Shown here: positions 1 through 7,523 of the stretch, one piece after another
Layout: every line of letters begins with the position of its first letter
How positions within the stretch are numbered: the first letter of the stretch is position 1
Origin: Bacteroidaceae bacterium
GTDB taxonomy: Bacteria; Bacteroidota; Bacteroidia; Bacteroidales; Bacteroidaceae
Reading direction: 5' to 3'
NCBI GenBank assembly: GCA_017470525.1
Contig: JAFUYM010000051.1
Span: 1 to 55,563, forward strand
DNA: 55,563 nt
The notes under the pieces: generated by a model
The model's database searches: none
Seen by the model: only the letters and a program-made list of their open reading frames with translations
Told to the model about the DNA's origin: nothing
Position numbers and translations under genes: made by a program

Positions 1-30
1 TTTCACTTTTCACTTTTCACTTAAAATGCT

Positions 31-38
31 TACCTTTG
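31..38 (+). promoter_or_regulatory. Bacteroidetes -7 promoter element
   Basis: TACCTTTG matches the Bacteroidetes sigma-ABfr -7 consensus TAnnTTTG. It ends 18 nt before the ATG at 57, so it should drive the polyprenyl synthetase gene with a very short leader. Confidence 0.7.
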
Positions 39-56
39 CACCCGAAAATCAAAAAC

Positions 57-1034
57 ATGGACGCATTACAACAAATCAGGAAACCAATTGAAGCGGAGAT
101 GGGCAAATACAAGGAGGTGTTTGATTCCTATCTTGTCAATCCTACACCCACCTTGCGTGAGGTGCTTGCCACCATCGCCCAACGGAGGGGAAAGATGATG
201 CGTCCGATGCTCACCCTCTTGACTGCCAAGTTGGTGGGTGGAGAAGCAAACGACAAATCCATTTACACCGCTGCCACCTTCGAGTTTTTCCACACAGCGA
301 GCCTCGTTCACGACGATGTGGTCGATGAAAGTGAGGAACGCCGTGGGCAGGAATCGGTCAATAGTGCCTATGGCAACCAGATTGCCGTTCTGGTGGGCGA
401 TTTCATCTTGGCAAACGCGTTGCTTTGTGCGGCGAAGACGGGCAGTTCACGACTCATCGAAATCGTCTCAAAGGCAGCGCAGGAATTGGCGTGTGGCGAG
501 TTGTTGCAACTTGATAACATCAAGAATCAGGCGATTGACGAGACGGTTTATTTCGACATCATCAAGAGCAAGACGGCTGCTCTTTTTGCTGCTTGTGCCG
601 AGTCGGGCGTTTTATCGGTTTCATCGGATGAAAACCTTCAGAAGGCTTTGCGGGATTTTGGCGAATACGTCGGCATCTGTTTCCAGATTCGCGATGATAT
701 TTTTGACTATCATCACGACCCATCCATCGGAAAGCCGACGGGCAACGACATGAAGGAGGGTAAACTCACCTTGCCCGTCATCCATGCGGTGCTTGCCGCA
801 GGCAACGAAGAAATGCTTGCCCTTGCCCAGAAGGTGAAGAACCGCGATGTCACCCAGGATGAAATTGACGTTTTGGTCGATTTCACCGTGAAAAATGGTG
901 GCATCGACTATGCGGAGAAGACGATGAACGACTATGCTGAAAAGGCAAAAAGCCTCCTTGCTCCTTTCCCCTCATCGGAAGTGAAGCAAGCCTTATTTGC
1001 CTACGTCGATTACGTCATCGACCGCTCTCTGTAA
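57..1034 (+). CDS. Polyprenyl (all-trans) diphosphate synthase
   Basis: About 325 residues. It shows both aspartate-rich motifs of trans-isoprenyl diphosphate synthases: HDDVVDE near residue 85 (followed by RRG) and IRDDIFDY near residue 220, plus GKxMRP near residue 46. The family condenses isopentenyl diphosphate onto an allylic primer; by length and class this is probably the octaprenyl/quinone-side-chain type rather than a short farnesyl synthase, but product length cannot be read from sequence. The ATG at 57 is chosen because the -7 promoter element lies just upstream; a TTG in the same frame at 36 falls within the promoter. It stands alone on the + strand, convergent with deoC. Confidence 0.9.
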   Translation: MDALQQIRKPIEAEMGKYKEVFDSYLVNPTPTLREVLATIAQRRGKMMRPMLTLLTAKLVGGEANDKSIYTAATFEFFHTASLVHDDVVDESEERRGQESVNSAYGNQIAVLVGDFILANALLCAAKTGSSRLIEIVSKAAQELACGELLQLDNIKNQAIDETVYFDIIKSKTAALFAACAESGVLSVSSDENLQKALRDFGEYVGICFQIRDDIFDYHHDPSIGKPTGNDMKEGKLTLPVIHAVLAAGNEEMLALAQKVKNRDVTQDEIDVLVDFTVKNGGIDYAEKTMNDYAEKAKSLLAPFPSSEVKQALFAYVDYVIDRSL

Positions 1035-1126
1035 TTTCTTCCCCCCTTCAACGTATTCCTCTTCTAACGAAAAAGAAGCAAGTCTTCCGACCTGCTTCTT
1101 CTGCTTCTTGAATGTTTCTTCCACAA

Positions 1127-1207
1127 CCTCTAAAGGGGAGAGAGTCTTACCCTTTAAGGGGTATGACTCTCTCCCTTCCAAGGGTAAGACTCTCTCCCCT
1201 TTAGAGG
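1127..1207. repeat. 28-bp perfect inverted repeat in a convergent gap
   Basis: Arms 1127-1154 and 1180-1207 are perfect reverse complements (CCTCTAAAGGGGAGAGAGTC...). The 25-nt spacer holds a further partial copy of the arm (GACTCTCTCCC), so two alternative foldings are possible. It lies between the ends of the convergent polyprenyl synthetase and deoC genes. A bidirectional terminator or a REP-like element are both possible; there is no clear T tract. Confidence 0.8.
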
Positions 1208-1301
1208 TGCTGAAAGCCCCCACCAGCGGTTGATGGTTTTCCCATCAACACCTCGCTTTTATTCCCTACAGAAATGCTGAAAGCCTCCCCTTTTTGTGCT
1301 A

Positions 1302-2189
1302 TTAAAAGAAACTGATTTCCTTTCCTTCAATCTCGGAGAGTAACTTATTGGCGAGCGAACTGGTTCCGAGGCGTAAATACTGGTTGGTGAGCCATTTCTC
1401 TCCCAGCACTTCCTTCACGATGGTGTAATAGGTGAGAGCATCCTTGACCGTCTTCATGCCGCCAGCAGGTTTGAAGCCCACCTGATTGCCCGTCTTCTCA
1501 TGATATTCCTTGATGGCTTGGCACATCACGAAAGCGGCTTCGGGTGTGGCAGCAGGTTCCAGTTTGCCTGTGGAGGTCTTGATGTAGTCGGCACCAGCAT
1601 ACATGGCAAGGAGGCTCGCCTTCTTGATGTTAGAGGCAGTCTTCAGGCATCCTGTTTCGAGAATGGTCTTCAACTTTTTCTCCCCACACACGGCTTTCAT
1701 TTCCTCGATTTCATCGCACATTCCTTCATAATCGCCAGCCAAGAACTTGCCCACGGGAATCACCATGTCAATCTCTGTGGCACCGTCCTTGATGGCGAGT
1801 GCGGTTTCTGCAATCTTCACTTCGATGAACGATTGTGCCGAAGGGAAGCATCCCGATACACACGCAATCTCCACCTCTTCATTCTCCAATGTGTCGTGGC
1901 AAATCTTGGCGAAATTGGGATATACGCACACCGTAGCCACATGCCCAAATTCGGGGTACACATCGTCAAACTTGTTGACTTTCTCCACAAACTTCAACAC
2001 GCTGTCCTCGCTGTCTGTCGTCTTTAGAGTGGTGAGTTCCACGCTGTTCAGCAGGAACATCTTCACCTCCCTCGTGTCATTCTCTTGCAGGTGCTCCTTC
2101 AACAACAATTCCACCTGCCTTTTCACTTTCTCGTCATCCAGTTCCAAATCATACTGCTTCAGAACCTCAAAATACTTGTTTTCTTCCAT
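1302..2189 (-). CDS. deoC: Deoxyribose-phosphate aldolase
   Basis: 295 residues. The class I aldolase signature YIKTSTGK carries the Schiff-base lysine, and the later GFKPAGG motif holds the second active-site lysine. The family cleaves 2-deoxyribose 5-phosphate to glyceraldehyde 3-phosphate and acetaldehyde, a cytoplasmic step of deoxynucleoside salvage. It is longer than the roughly 250-residue enterobacterial enzyme because of an N-terminal extension of about 35 residues. It is the last gene of the leftward mnmG-apt-uvrC-dtd-deoC cluster and is separated from dtd by a long palindrome (2222-2379), which could uncouple its expression from the upstream genes (inference). Confidence 0.93.
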   Translation of the reverse strand: MEENKYFEVLKQYDLELDDEKVKRQVELLLKEHLQENDTREVKMFLLNSVELTTLKTTDSEDSVLKFVEKVNKFDDVYPEFGHVATVCVYPNFAKICHDTLENEEVEIACVSGCFPSAQSFIEVKIAETALAIKDGATEIDMVIPVGKFLAGDYEGMCDEIEEMKAVCGEKKLKTILETGCLKTASNIKKASLLAMYAGADYIKTSTGKLEPAATPEAAFVMCQAIKEYHEKTGNQVGFKPAGGMKTVKDALTYYTIVKEVLGEKWLTNQYLRLGTSSLANKLLSEIEGKEISFF

Positions 2190-2221
2190 AGTGATATGAT
2201 TATTTATGATTTCCTTATGTC

Positions 2222-2379
2222 TTTATCGCCTTCGGCGGACGAAGAAAAAACAGAAAAAAACAAGTAAAAACAAATAAAAATAGGTTCTTCTTGTTTTTAA
2301 CTGCTTTGACGAAGAAAATATTTTTCTCTATTTTTACTTGTTTTTTTCTGTTTTTTCTTCGTCCGCCGAAGGCGATAAA
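2222..2379. repeat. Long palindromic element, copy A
   Basis: The first and last 49 bp are perfect reverse complements. Each arm starts TTTAT followed by a mini-hairpin with stem CGCC/GGCG (2227-2237 and 2364-2374), then an A-rich run beginning GACGAAGAAAAAACAG. The middle is about 60 bp of AT-rich sequence. It fills the gap between the dtd stop (2382) and the deoC start (2189). Copies B, C and D near 52.6-55.4 kb share the same plan. Confidence 0.85.
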
Positions 2380-2381
2380 TA

Positions 2382-2834
2382 TCACTCTTTGTTTTTTGTA
2401 TCCATGCAAATCGTCACGGGTCCATCGTTCAACAGTTCCACCTTCATCTCTGCCCCAAACTCTCCTGAGGCAACAGGTTTGCCCAGTTGTTCCGATAAAA
2501 CCGCCAAAAACCGCTCATACAGCGGCACCGTCACCTCATGGCTTCCTGCCCTCAGATACGACGGTCGATTACCCTTCTTATAACTTGCCCACAGCGTGAA
2601 CTGGCTCACCACCAGAATCTCCCCACCTACATCCAACACCGACCGATTCATCACCCCATTCTCGTCGTCAAACACTCGCAAGTTACAGATTTTCTTCGCC
2701 AACCACTGTATATCCTCCTCATTGTCAGCATTTTCACATCCTAACAATACCAAATATCCCTGTCCGATGGAGCCTTTCACCTTGCCCTCAATCGTGACCG
2801 AGGCATGTGCCACTCTTTGTATAACTGCTCTCAT
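2382..2834 (-). CDS. dtd: D-aminoacyl-tRNA deacylase
   Basis: 150 residues, the usual length. The start MRAVIQRV, the SQFTLWA motif near residue 78 and NDGPVTI near residue 134 (the Gly-cisPro-type chirality motif region) identify the DTD family, which hydrolyses D-amino acids mischarged on tRNA. The gene follows uvrC by 20 nt in the same direction, so it is probably co-transcribed. The stop lies 3 nt from palindromic element A. Confidence 0.95.
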   Translation of the reverse strand: MRAVIQRVAHASVTIEGKVKGSIGQGYLVLLGCENADNEEDIQWLAKKICNLRVFDDENGVMNRSVLDVGGEILVVSQFTLWASYKKGNRPSYLRAGSHEVTVPLYERFLAVLSEQLGKPVASGEFGAEMKVELLNDGPVTICMDTKNKE

Positions 2835-2854
2835 AATTCTGTCTTCATTATTCT

Positions 2855-4672
2855 TTAGTCCTTAAATGCCTCCTGTATCAACTGAGCCTTCGATGCGCCC
2901 ACCACTTCTGCAAGTGCTTCGTGATCAGCCTCTTTGATGCGTTTTAGGCTCTTAAACTTCTTTAGCAACAGCGTCTTCGTCGCTGTGCCAATCCCTTTGA
3001 TGTGGTCGAGTTCCGACTCCGTCGTGTGTTTCGCCCGCTTCTGTTTGTGGAAAGTAATAGCAAAGCGGTGTACCTCATCCTGAATCTGTGTGAGCAACTT
3101 GAACAGAGGGCTGTCCATCTCGATGCCCACTACTTGAGCAGGGAAGCCAAAGAGGAGTTCGTTCGTGCGGTGATGGCTGTCTTTCGCCAATCCTGCAATG
3201 GGGATGTTGAGGTGCAATTGGTCTTCAATCACCTTTCTGACTACCTCCATTTGTCCCTTGCCGCCATCGGTGATGATGAGGTCGGGTAGGGGAGTCTCCT
3301 CTGCGATAGCACGGCTATATTTTCGGAAAACCACCTCGCTCATCGAAGCATAATCGTCGGGACCAATCACGCTCTTGATATTGTACTTGCGATAATCGTT
3401 TTTCGACTTTCTTCCACCGATGAAAACGACGCATCCTGCCACCGCATCCTGTCCCATGATGTTGGAGTTATCAAAGCATTCAATTCGCATGGGAATCTTC
3501 GGCAGTTTAAGTTTGCGTTGTAGTTCTTTCAGGATGTTCACATTTCGTTGGTCGGGATTGAGCCGCTCTGCTTGTTTCAGCGCATCAATGCGGTATTGTC
3601 GCACGTTTGCCTCCGACAGGAACAGCAGTTTCTTCTTGTCACCTGCTTTTGGCACGATAAATTCGGCATCTTTCAGCGTGAAATCCAACTCAAACGGCAC
3701 CACGATTTCTTTCGATTCGCTGCCATACTGTTCTCGCATGCTGACGATGGCAAGCGAAAGAATTTCTTCAGGTGTTTCGTCCAGCCGTTTTTTATATTCA
3801 TTAGTGAAAACGCGTGTGATACATCCGTTCACCACATGCATATAGTTCACGTATGCCTTGTTTTCATCGTCTTCAATGCTGAATACATCAATGTTCTGAT
3901 TCGTGCTGGTAATGACACGGCTCTTGCTGTCGAAATCTTTTGCAAGAAGGTATTTCTGCTTCACGTTTTCCGCTTCCAGGAACTTCTCCTTCTCTGCCAA
4001 TGACTGCATCTCATCGAGCAATTTCTGACAAAGATTCCGTGTGTTTCCACTCAGAATCTCCTTCACCTCCTCGATTTGCTGCAAGTATTCTTCTCGCGAT
4101 TGAAGCCCGACGCACGGAGCCTTGCATTTGCCAATGTCATAGTAAAGACAACTCCGAATCTTCTTCTGCTCAATCTTTTCTTGTGTGATGCTGGTGTGGC
4201 AAAGGCGCACTTGGTAGATTTTCCCGATGAGTTCCATCATGGCATTCAGTGTGCCCAAATGGCTGAAAGGGCCGAAATATGTCCCGTTCTTTTTGTCGAT
4301 GTTGCGTGTCTTGATGACCCTTGGCAGATACTCATTCGTGATGCAGACGGAAGGGTAGGTCTTGCCATCCTTCAGCAGAATGTTGTAGAAAGGCTGGTGC
4401 TCTTTGATGAGGTTGTTCTCCTGAATCAAGGCATCCTCGTCAGTCGGCACAACGACATATTTGATGTCTTGTATTTTGCTGACGAGGATTTGTGTCTTGC
4501 GATTCTTCGGTGAATTGTTGAAGTAAGAACTGACACGTCTCTTCAGGTTCTTTGCCTTACCCACATAAATCACCTTGCCATCTTTATCTAAGTATTGATA
4601 GCATCCAGGTTCTTCAGTGAGGCTGTTCACAATCACCTTCAGTCGTTGTAGCCTTTCTTCTTCTTTGGTCAT
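2855..4672 (-). CDS. uvrC: UvrABC system protein C
   Basis: 605 residues, the typical UvrC size. Order of domains: GIY-YIG nuclease at the N terminus (GCYQYLDKDGKVIYVGKAKN begins near residue 19) for the 3' incision, a UVR-type helical segment near 205-240, the RNase H-like 5' nuclease half (IECFDNSNIMGQ, VVFIGGRKSK), and a C-terminal helix-hairpin-helix region (IKGIGTATKTLLLKKF). It performs both incisions in nucleotide excision repair after UvrA and UvrB recognise damage. A parS-like palindrome sits 25-40 nt upstream of the start; apt lies further upstream in the same direction. Confidence 0.96.
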   Translation of the reverse strand: MTKEEERLQRLKVIVNSLTEEPGCYQYLDKDGKVIYVGKAKNLKRRVSSYFNNSPKNRKTQILVSKIQDIKYVVVPTDEDALIQENNLIKEHQPFYNILLKDGKTYPSVCITNEYLPRVIKTRNIDKKNGTYFGPFSHLGTLNAMMELIGKIYQVRLCHTSITQEKIEQKKIRSCLYYDIGKCKAPCVGLQSREEYLQQIEEVKEILSGNTRNLCQKLLDEMQSLAEKEKFLEAENVKQKYLLAKDFDSKSRVITSTNQNIDVFSIEDDENKAYVNYMHVVNGCITRVFTNEYKKRLDETPEEILSLAIVSMREQYGSESKEIVVPFELDFTLKDAEFIVPKAGDKKKLLFLSEANVRQYRIDALKQAERLNPDQRNVNILKELQRKLKLPKIPMRIECFDNSNIMGQDAVAGCVVFIGGRKSKNDYRKYNIKSVIGPDDYASMSEVVFRKYSRAIAEETPLPDLIITDGGKGQMEVVRKVIEDQLHLNIPIAGLAKDSHHRTNELLFGFPAQVVGIEMDSPLFKLLTQIQDEVHRFAITFHKQKRAKHTTESELDHIKGIGTATKTLLLKKFKSLKRIKEADHEALAEVVGASKAQLIQEAFKD

Positions 4673-4696
4673 ATATGTTACTTAAAGCGTTGCTTT

Positions 4697-4712
4697 TGTT
4701 CCACGTGGAACA
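4697..4712. other. parS-like ParB binding site 1
   Basis: TGTTCCACGTGGAACA is a perfect 16-bp palindrome. It matches the known parS consensus TGTTTCACGTGAAACA except for one symmetrical base change in each half; variants with this symmetrical change are known in other bacteria. It lies in the uvrC-apt gap, 700 bp from a second identical copy. Confidence 0.75.
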
Positions 4713-4790
4713 ATTCACCGTTAACTATCCCATAATCAGCCTGAAACGGACGGACGTTTGATGTTTAATGCAGGTTTTCTTCCGTCTTCC

Positions 4791-5327
4791 TTAGACGGTA
4801 AGAAGTGTTGTGATTTCAATTCCGTCTCCAATGGCTTCTCTGCCGTGTAGCCCTTCGTCGCGAATCTCCACAAGGAAGTTCATGTAGCACTTTCGTGGAT
4901 GTAGTTTCTGTACGAGTTTCCATGCGGCTTTGATGGTGCCGCCTGTGGCGAGGAGGTCGTCGTGCAGCAGCACCACATCGTTTGAGTCGATGGCATCCAG
5001 ATGAATCTCGATGGCATCGGTTCCATATTCTTTAGTGAAACTTTCTCTGATGGTGGTTGCAGGCAGTTTGCCCGGTTTGCGTGCCATGACGAATCCTGCA
5101 TTGAGACGGCGGGCAAGAATTGCTCCCATGATGTAGCCACGTGTTTCCAATCCTACCACCTTCGTGATGCCCTTGTCCTTGTAGATTTCATACAGTTGCT
5201 CCTCCATCATTTCAAGTGCCTTGGCGTCCTTGAAGAGGGTGGTTACATCGCGGAAGTTAATCCCTTTCTTGGGAAAGTCGGGAATGCTGCGCAAATGTTC
5301 TAATAGGTACTGATTGTTGAGTTCCAT
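4791..5327 (-). CDS. apt: Adenine phosphoribosyltransferase
   Basis: 178 residues, normal for the family. The PRPP-binding loop VVLLHDDLLATGGT is near residue 116, and FPKKGINFRDVTTL near residue 18 is typical of APRT. It makes AMP from adenine and PRPP in purine salvage. It lies between mnmG and uvrC on the same strand and is flanked on both sides by identical parS-like palindromes. No -7 promoter word was found directly upstream, so it is probably read from the mnmG promoter. Confidence 0.96.
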   Translation of the reverse strand: MELNNQYLLEHLRSIPDFPKKGINFRDVTTLFKDAKALEMMEEQLYEIYKDKGITKVVGLETRGYIMGAILARRLNAGFVMARKPGKLPATTIRESFTKEYGTDAIEIHLDAIDSNDVVLLHDDLLATGGTIKAAWKLVQKLHPRKCYMNFLVEIRDEGLHGREAIGDGIEITTLLTV

Positions 5328-5400
5328 TTTTTAGTTCTTTTGTATTGTTAGTTTTATCTCTTTTCGTAATTGTTTGATTTCTTATGTTCTACGCGCAAAT

Positions 5401-5416
5401 TGTTCCACGTGGAACA
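5401..5416. other. parS-like ParB binding site 2
   Basis: A second exact copy of TGTTCCACGTGGAACA, in the mnmG-apt gap. Read on the - strand its flanks (TTAAAGC...CTTTTG before, AATT after) resemble those of site 1 on the + strand, so the two sites and their flanks form an inverted pair around apt. Confidence 0.75.
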
Positions 5417-5427
5417 AAAGTGTTGCT

Positions 5428-7416
5428 TTAACGTCCCATGAGCACCAGCATGATGTTGATGTCGGAGGGCGACACACCTGGAATGCGTGAGGCTTGTGCC
5501 AACGTGACGGGTTGGATGGCTTGCAACTTCTGCCGTGCCTCGATGGAGATTTGGGTCATGTTGGGATAGTCGAACTTGCCCAGAATCTTGATGTTCTCCA
5601 GTCGGAGCATCTTCTCTGCTTGCTGTTGCTCGCGGTAGATGTAGCCCTTGTATTTGATTTGGATTTCTGCTGCTTCGATGATTTCCTCCCTGCGTGGGTC
5701 ATCCTTGAGGATGCGCTCCAGTTCCTTTTGGAGGGGAACGATGTGGGGTGCGATATTGTTGATGTTGATTTGTGGACGACCTAATAGTTCTTCCAATTTG
5801 CAGCCTTGACGGAGTGGGGTGGTGCCCAGTGCTTCGAGGGCAGGATTGATGAGGGAGGGCTTCAGCGAGAAGTTGGAGATGAAGTTGATGATGGCATCCC
5901 GCTTCTCTTTCTTCTCGGTCATCAGGCGGTAGCGTTCCTCGCTTGCCAAACCTAAGCGGTAACTGCGTTCCGTGAGGCGCATATCGGCATCGTCTTGACG
6001 AAGGAGGATGCGGTACTCGGCACGGGAGGTGAACATGCGGTAAGGCTCATCCACACCTTTGGTGACAAGGTCATCGATGAGGACACCGATGTAGGCTTCG
6101 TTTCTGCCTAAAGTGAAAGGCTCGCCACCATTGAGGGGGGTAGCGATGGCATCGCTGCGTAGAGAACCTTGTTGTTGGGGGGGCGTGAGGGGTGTGTTGA
6201 TAGAGGCGTTGGTGGAGGTTTTGGTAGAGGCGTTGATGGCGGCATTGATGCCGGCAATCACGCCTTGTCCTGCTGCTTCCTCATAGCCAGTGGTGCCGTT
6301 CACCTGACCTGCAAAGAAAAGGTTTTTCACCACTTTTGATTCAAGCGAATGGGTCAGTTGGGTGGGGTCGAAGAAGTCATACTCGATGGCATAGCCGGGA
6401 CGGTAAATCTCCAGATTCTTGAAAGCAGGAATTTGATGCAATGCCTTCAACTGGATGTCCAGAGGCAGAGAGGAAGAGAAGCCGTTCAGGTACATCTCAT
6501 TCGTCGTCTCTCCTTCGGGTTCGAGGAACAGCATGTGCTCGTCCTTGTCGGGGAACGTGTGCAGTTTCGTCTCGATGCTGGGACAGTAGCGAGGTCCGAT
6601 ACTTTGGATTTGTCCGTTATAGAGTGGGGAGTCTGCCAACCCCGAACGTAGCACCTCATGCACCGCGGTGTTGGTGTAACAAATCCAGCAAGGGAGGCTG
6701 TTGCGTTCAGATACTGCCGTGCGTTCCGTAGGCAGATACGAGAACTTGTGGAAGTCGTGGTCACCGTCCTGCCTTTCCATCAACGAGAAATCCACACTTC
6801 GTTTGTCAATGCGTACAGGGGTGCCCGTTTTCATTCTGCCAGCACGGATGCCATGTCGGGTGATGGATTCCGTCAGTTCCAAGGCTGCCGCTTCAGCACA
6901 CCGACCTCCAGGAATCTTCACCCTGCCGATGTGCATCAAACCATTCAAGAACGTGCCAGCCGTGATGATGACGCATTGGGCACGAAACTCCGCTCCATAA
7001 TACGTCTTTACTCCTTGAACTTTCTGATTTTCAACAACTAACTCTCTCACTTGGTCTTGCCAAATCTGCAAGTTAGGTGTGTTTTCCAGAATCTCTCGCC
7101 ATGTCCAGATGAACTTGGCGCGGTCGCATTGCGAACGAGGACTCCACACGGCAGGACCCTTCGAGAGGTTTAACATCCTGAACTGCAAACTGCAACGGTC
7201 CGTCACAATTCCCGTGAAACCGCCCAAAGCATCAATCTCTCTCACAATCTGCCCTTTAGCAATACCACCAATGGCAGGATTGCACGACATCTGCGCAATC
7301 TTGTTCATGTCCATCGTGATGAGACATGTCTTGGCACCCAAATTAGCAGCAGCGGCAGCAGCCTCACAGCCAGCGTGACCTGCTCCCACCACCACCACAT
7401 CGTAGTTGAAAATCAT
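5428..7416 (-). CDS. mnmG: tRNA uridine-5-carboxymethylaminomethyl modification enzyme MnmG
   Basis: 662 residues. The N terminus carries the FAD-binding VVVGAGHAGCEAA motif, then MSCNPAIGGIAKG and the long FAD/NADH domain; SRAEYRILLRQDDADMRLTE and the C-terminal PGVSPSDI region are typical. With MnmE it installs the cmnm5 group on U34 of several tRNAs. It is about 35 residues longer than expected, because of an in-frame insertion near residues 393-428, just before GGEPFTLGRNEAYIGVL (see separate entry). It heads the leftward cluster and has its own -7 promoter 24 nt upstream. Confidence 0.95.
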   Translation of the reverse strand: MIFNYDVVVVGAGHAGCEAAAAAANLGAKTCLITMDMNKIAQMSCNPAIGGIAKGQIVREIDALGGFTGIVTDRCSLQFRMLNLSKGPAVWSPRSQCDRAKFIWTWREILENTPNLQIWQDQVRELVVENQKVQGVKTYYGAEFRAQCVIITAGTFLNGLMHIGRVKIPGGRCAEAAALELTESITRHGIRAGRMKTGTPVRIDKRSVDFSLMERQDGDHDFHKFSYLPTERTAVSERNSLPCWICYTNTAVHEVLRSGLADSPLYNGQIQSIGPRYCPSIETKLHTFPDKDEHMLFLEPEGETTNEMYLNGFSSSLPLDIQLKALHQIPAFKNLEIYRPGYAIEYDFFDPTQLTHSLESKVVKNLFFAGQVNGTTGYEEAAGQGVIAGINAAINASTKTSTNASINTPLTPPQQQGSLRSDAIATPLNGGEPFTLGRNEAYIGVLIDDLVTKGVDEPYRMFTSRAEYRILLRQDDADMRLTERSYRLGLASEERYRLMTEKKEKRDAIINFISNFSLKPSLINPALEALGTTPLRQGCKLEELLGRPQININNIAPHIVPLQKELERILKDDPRREEIIEAAEIQIKYKGYIYREQQQAEKMLRLENIKILGKFDYPNMTQISIEARQKLQAIQPVTLAQASRIPGVSPSDINIMLVLMGR
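6129..6237 (-). repeat. In-frame repeat-like insertion inside mnmG
   Basis: The mnmG frame continues through about 36 extra codons rich in Thr, Asn, Gln and Pro (including PLTPPQQQGSL). The DNA contains the palindrome AGCGATGGCATCGCT (6142-6156), G-tracts, and near-tandem copies of GGCGTTG-type sequence. The extent is estimated by comparison with the remembered MnmG consensus, so the borders are approximate. Confidence 0.6.
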
Positions 7417-7502
7417 CTGTATTACATGTAATTGGGTTGCAAAGGTACGAAATAAAGTGAAAAGTGAAAAATGAAAAATGAAAAATTTGCTACCGCAGCA
7501 GT
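7393..7502. repeat. Direct repeat copy 1 (mnmG start and promoter region)
   Basis: From CACCACATCGTAGTTGAAAA (the first codons of mnmG, antisense) through its promoter to TTGCTACCGCAGCAGT, this segment recurs at 10346-10485 in the same orientation with scattered changes and one extra 20-bp palindrome. The two copies flank the 7524-10331 gene. Confidence 0.85.
7440..7447 (-). promoter_or_regulatory. -7 promoter element of mnmG
   Basis: Read on the - strand this is TACCTTTG, matching TAnnTTTG, about 24 nt before the mnmG start. Confidence 0.7.
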
Positions 7503-7523
7503 TAAAAGGAAAAACAAATGTTT

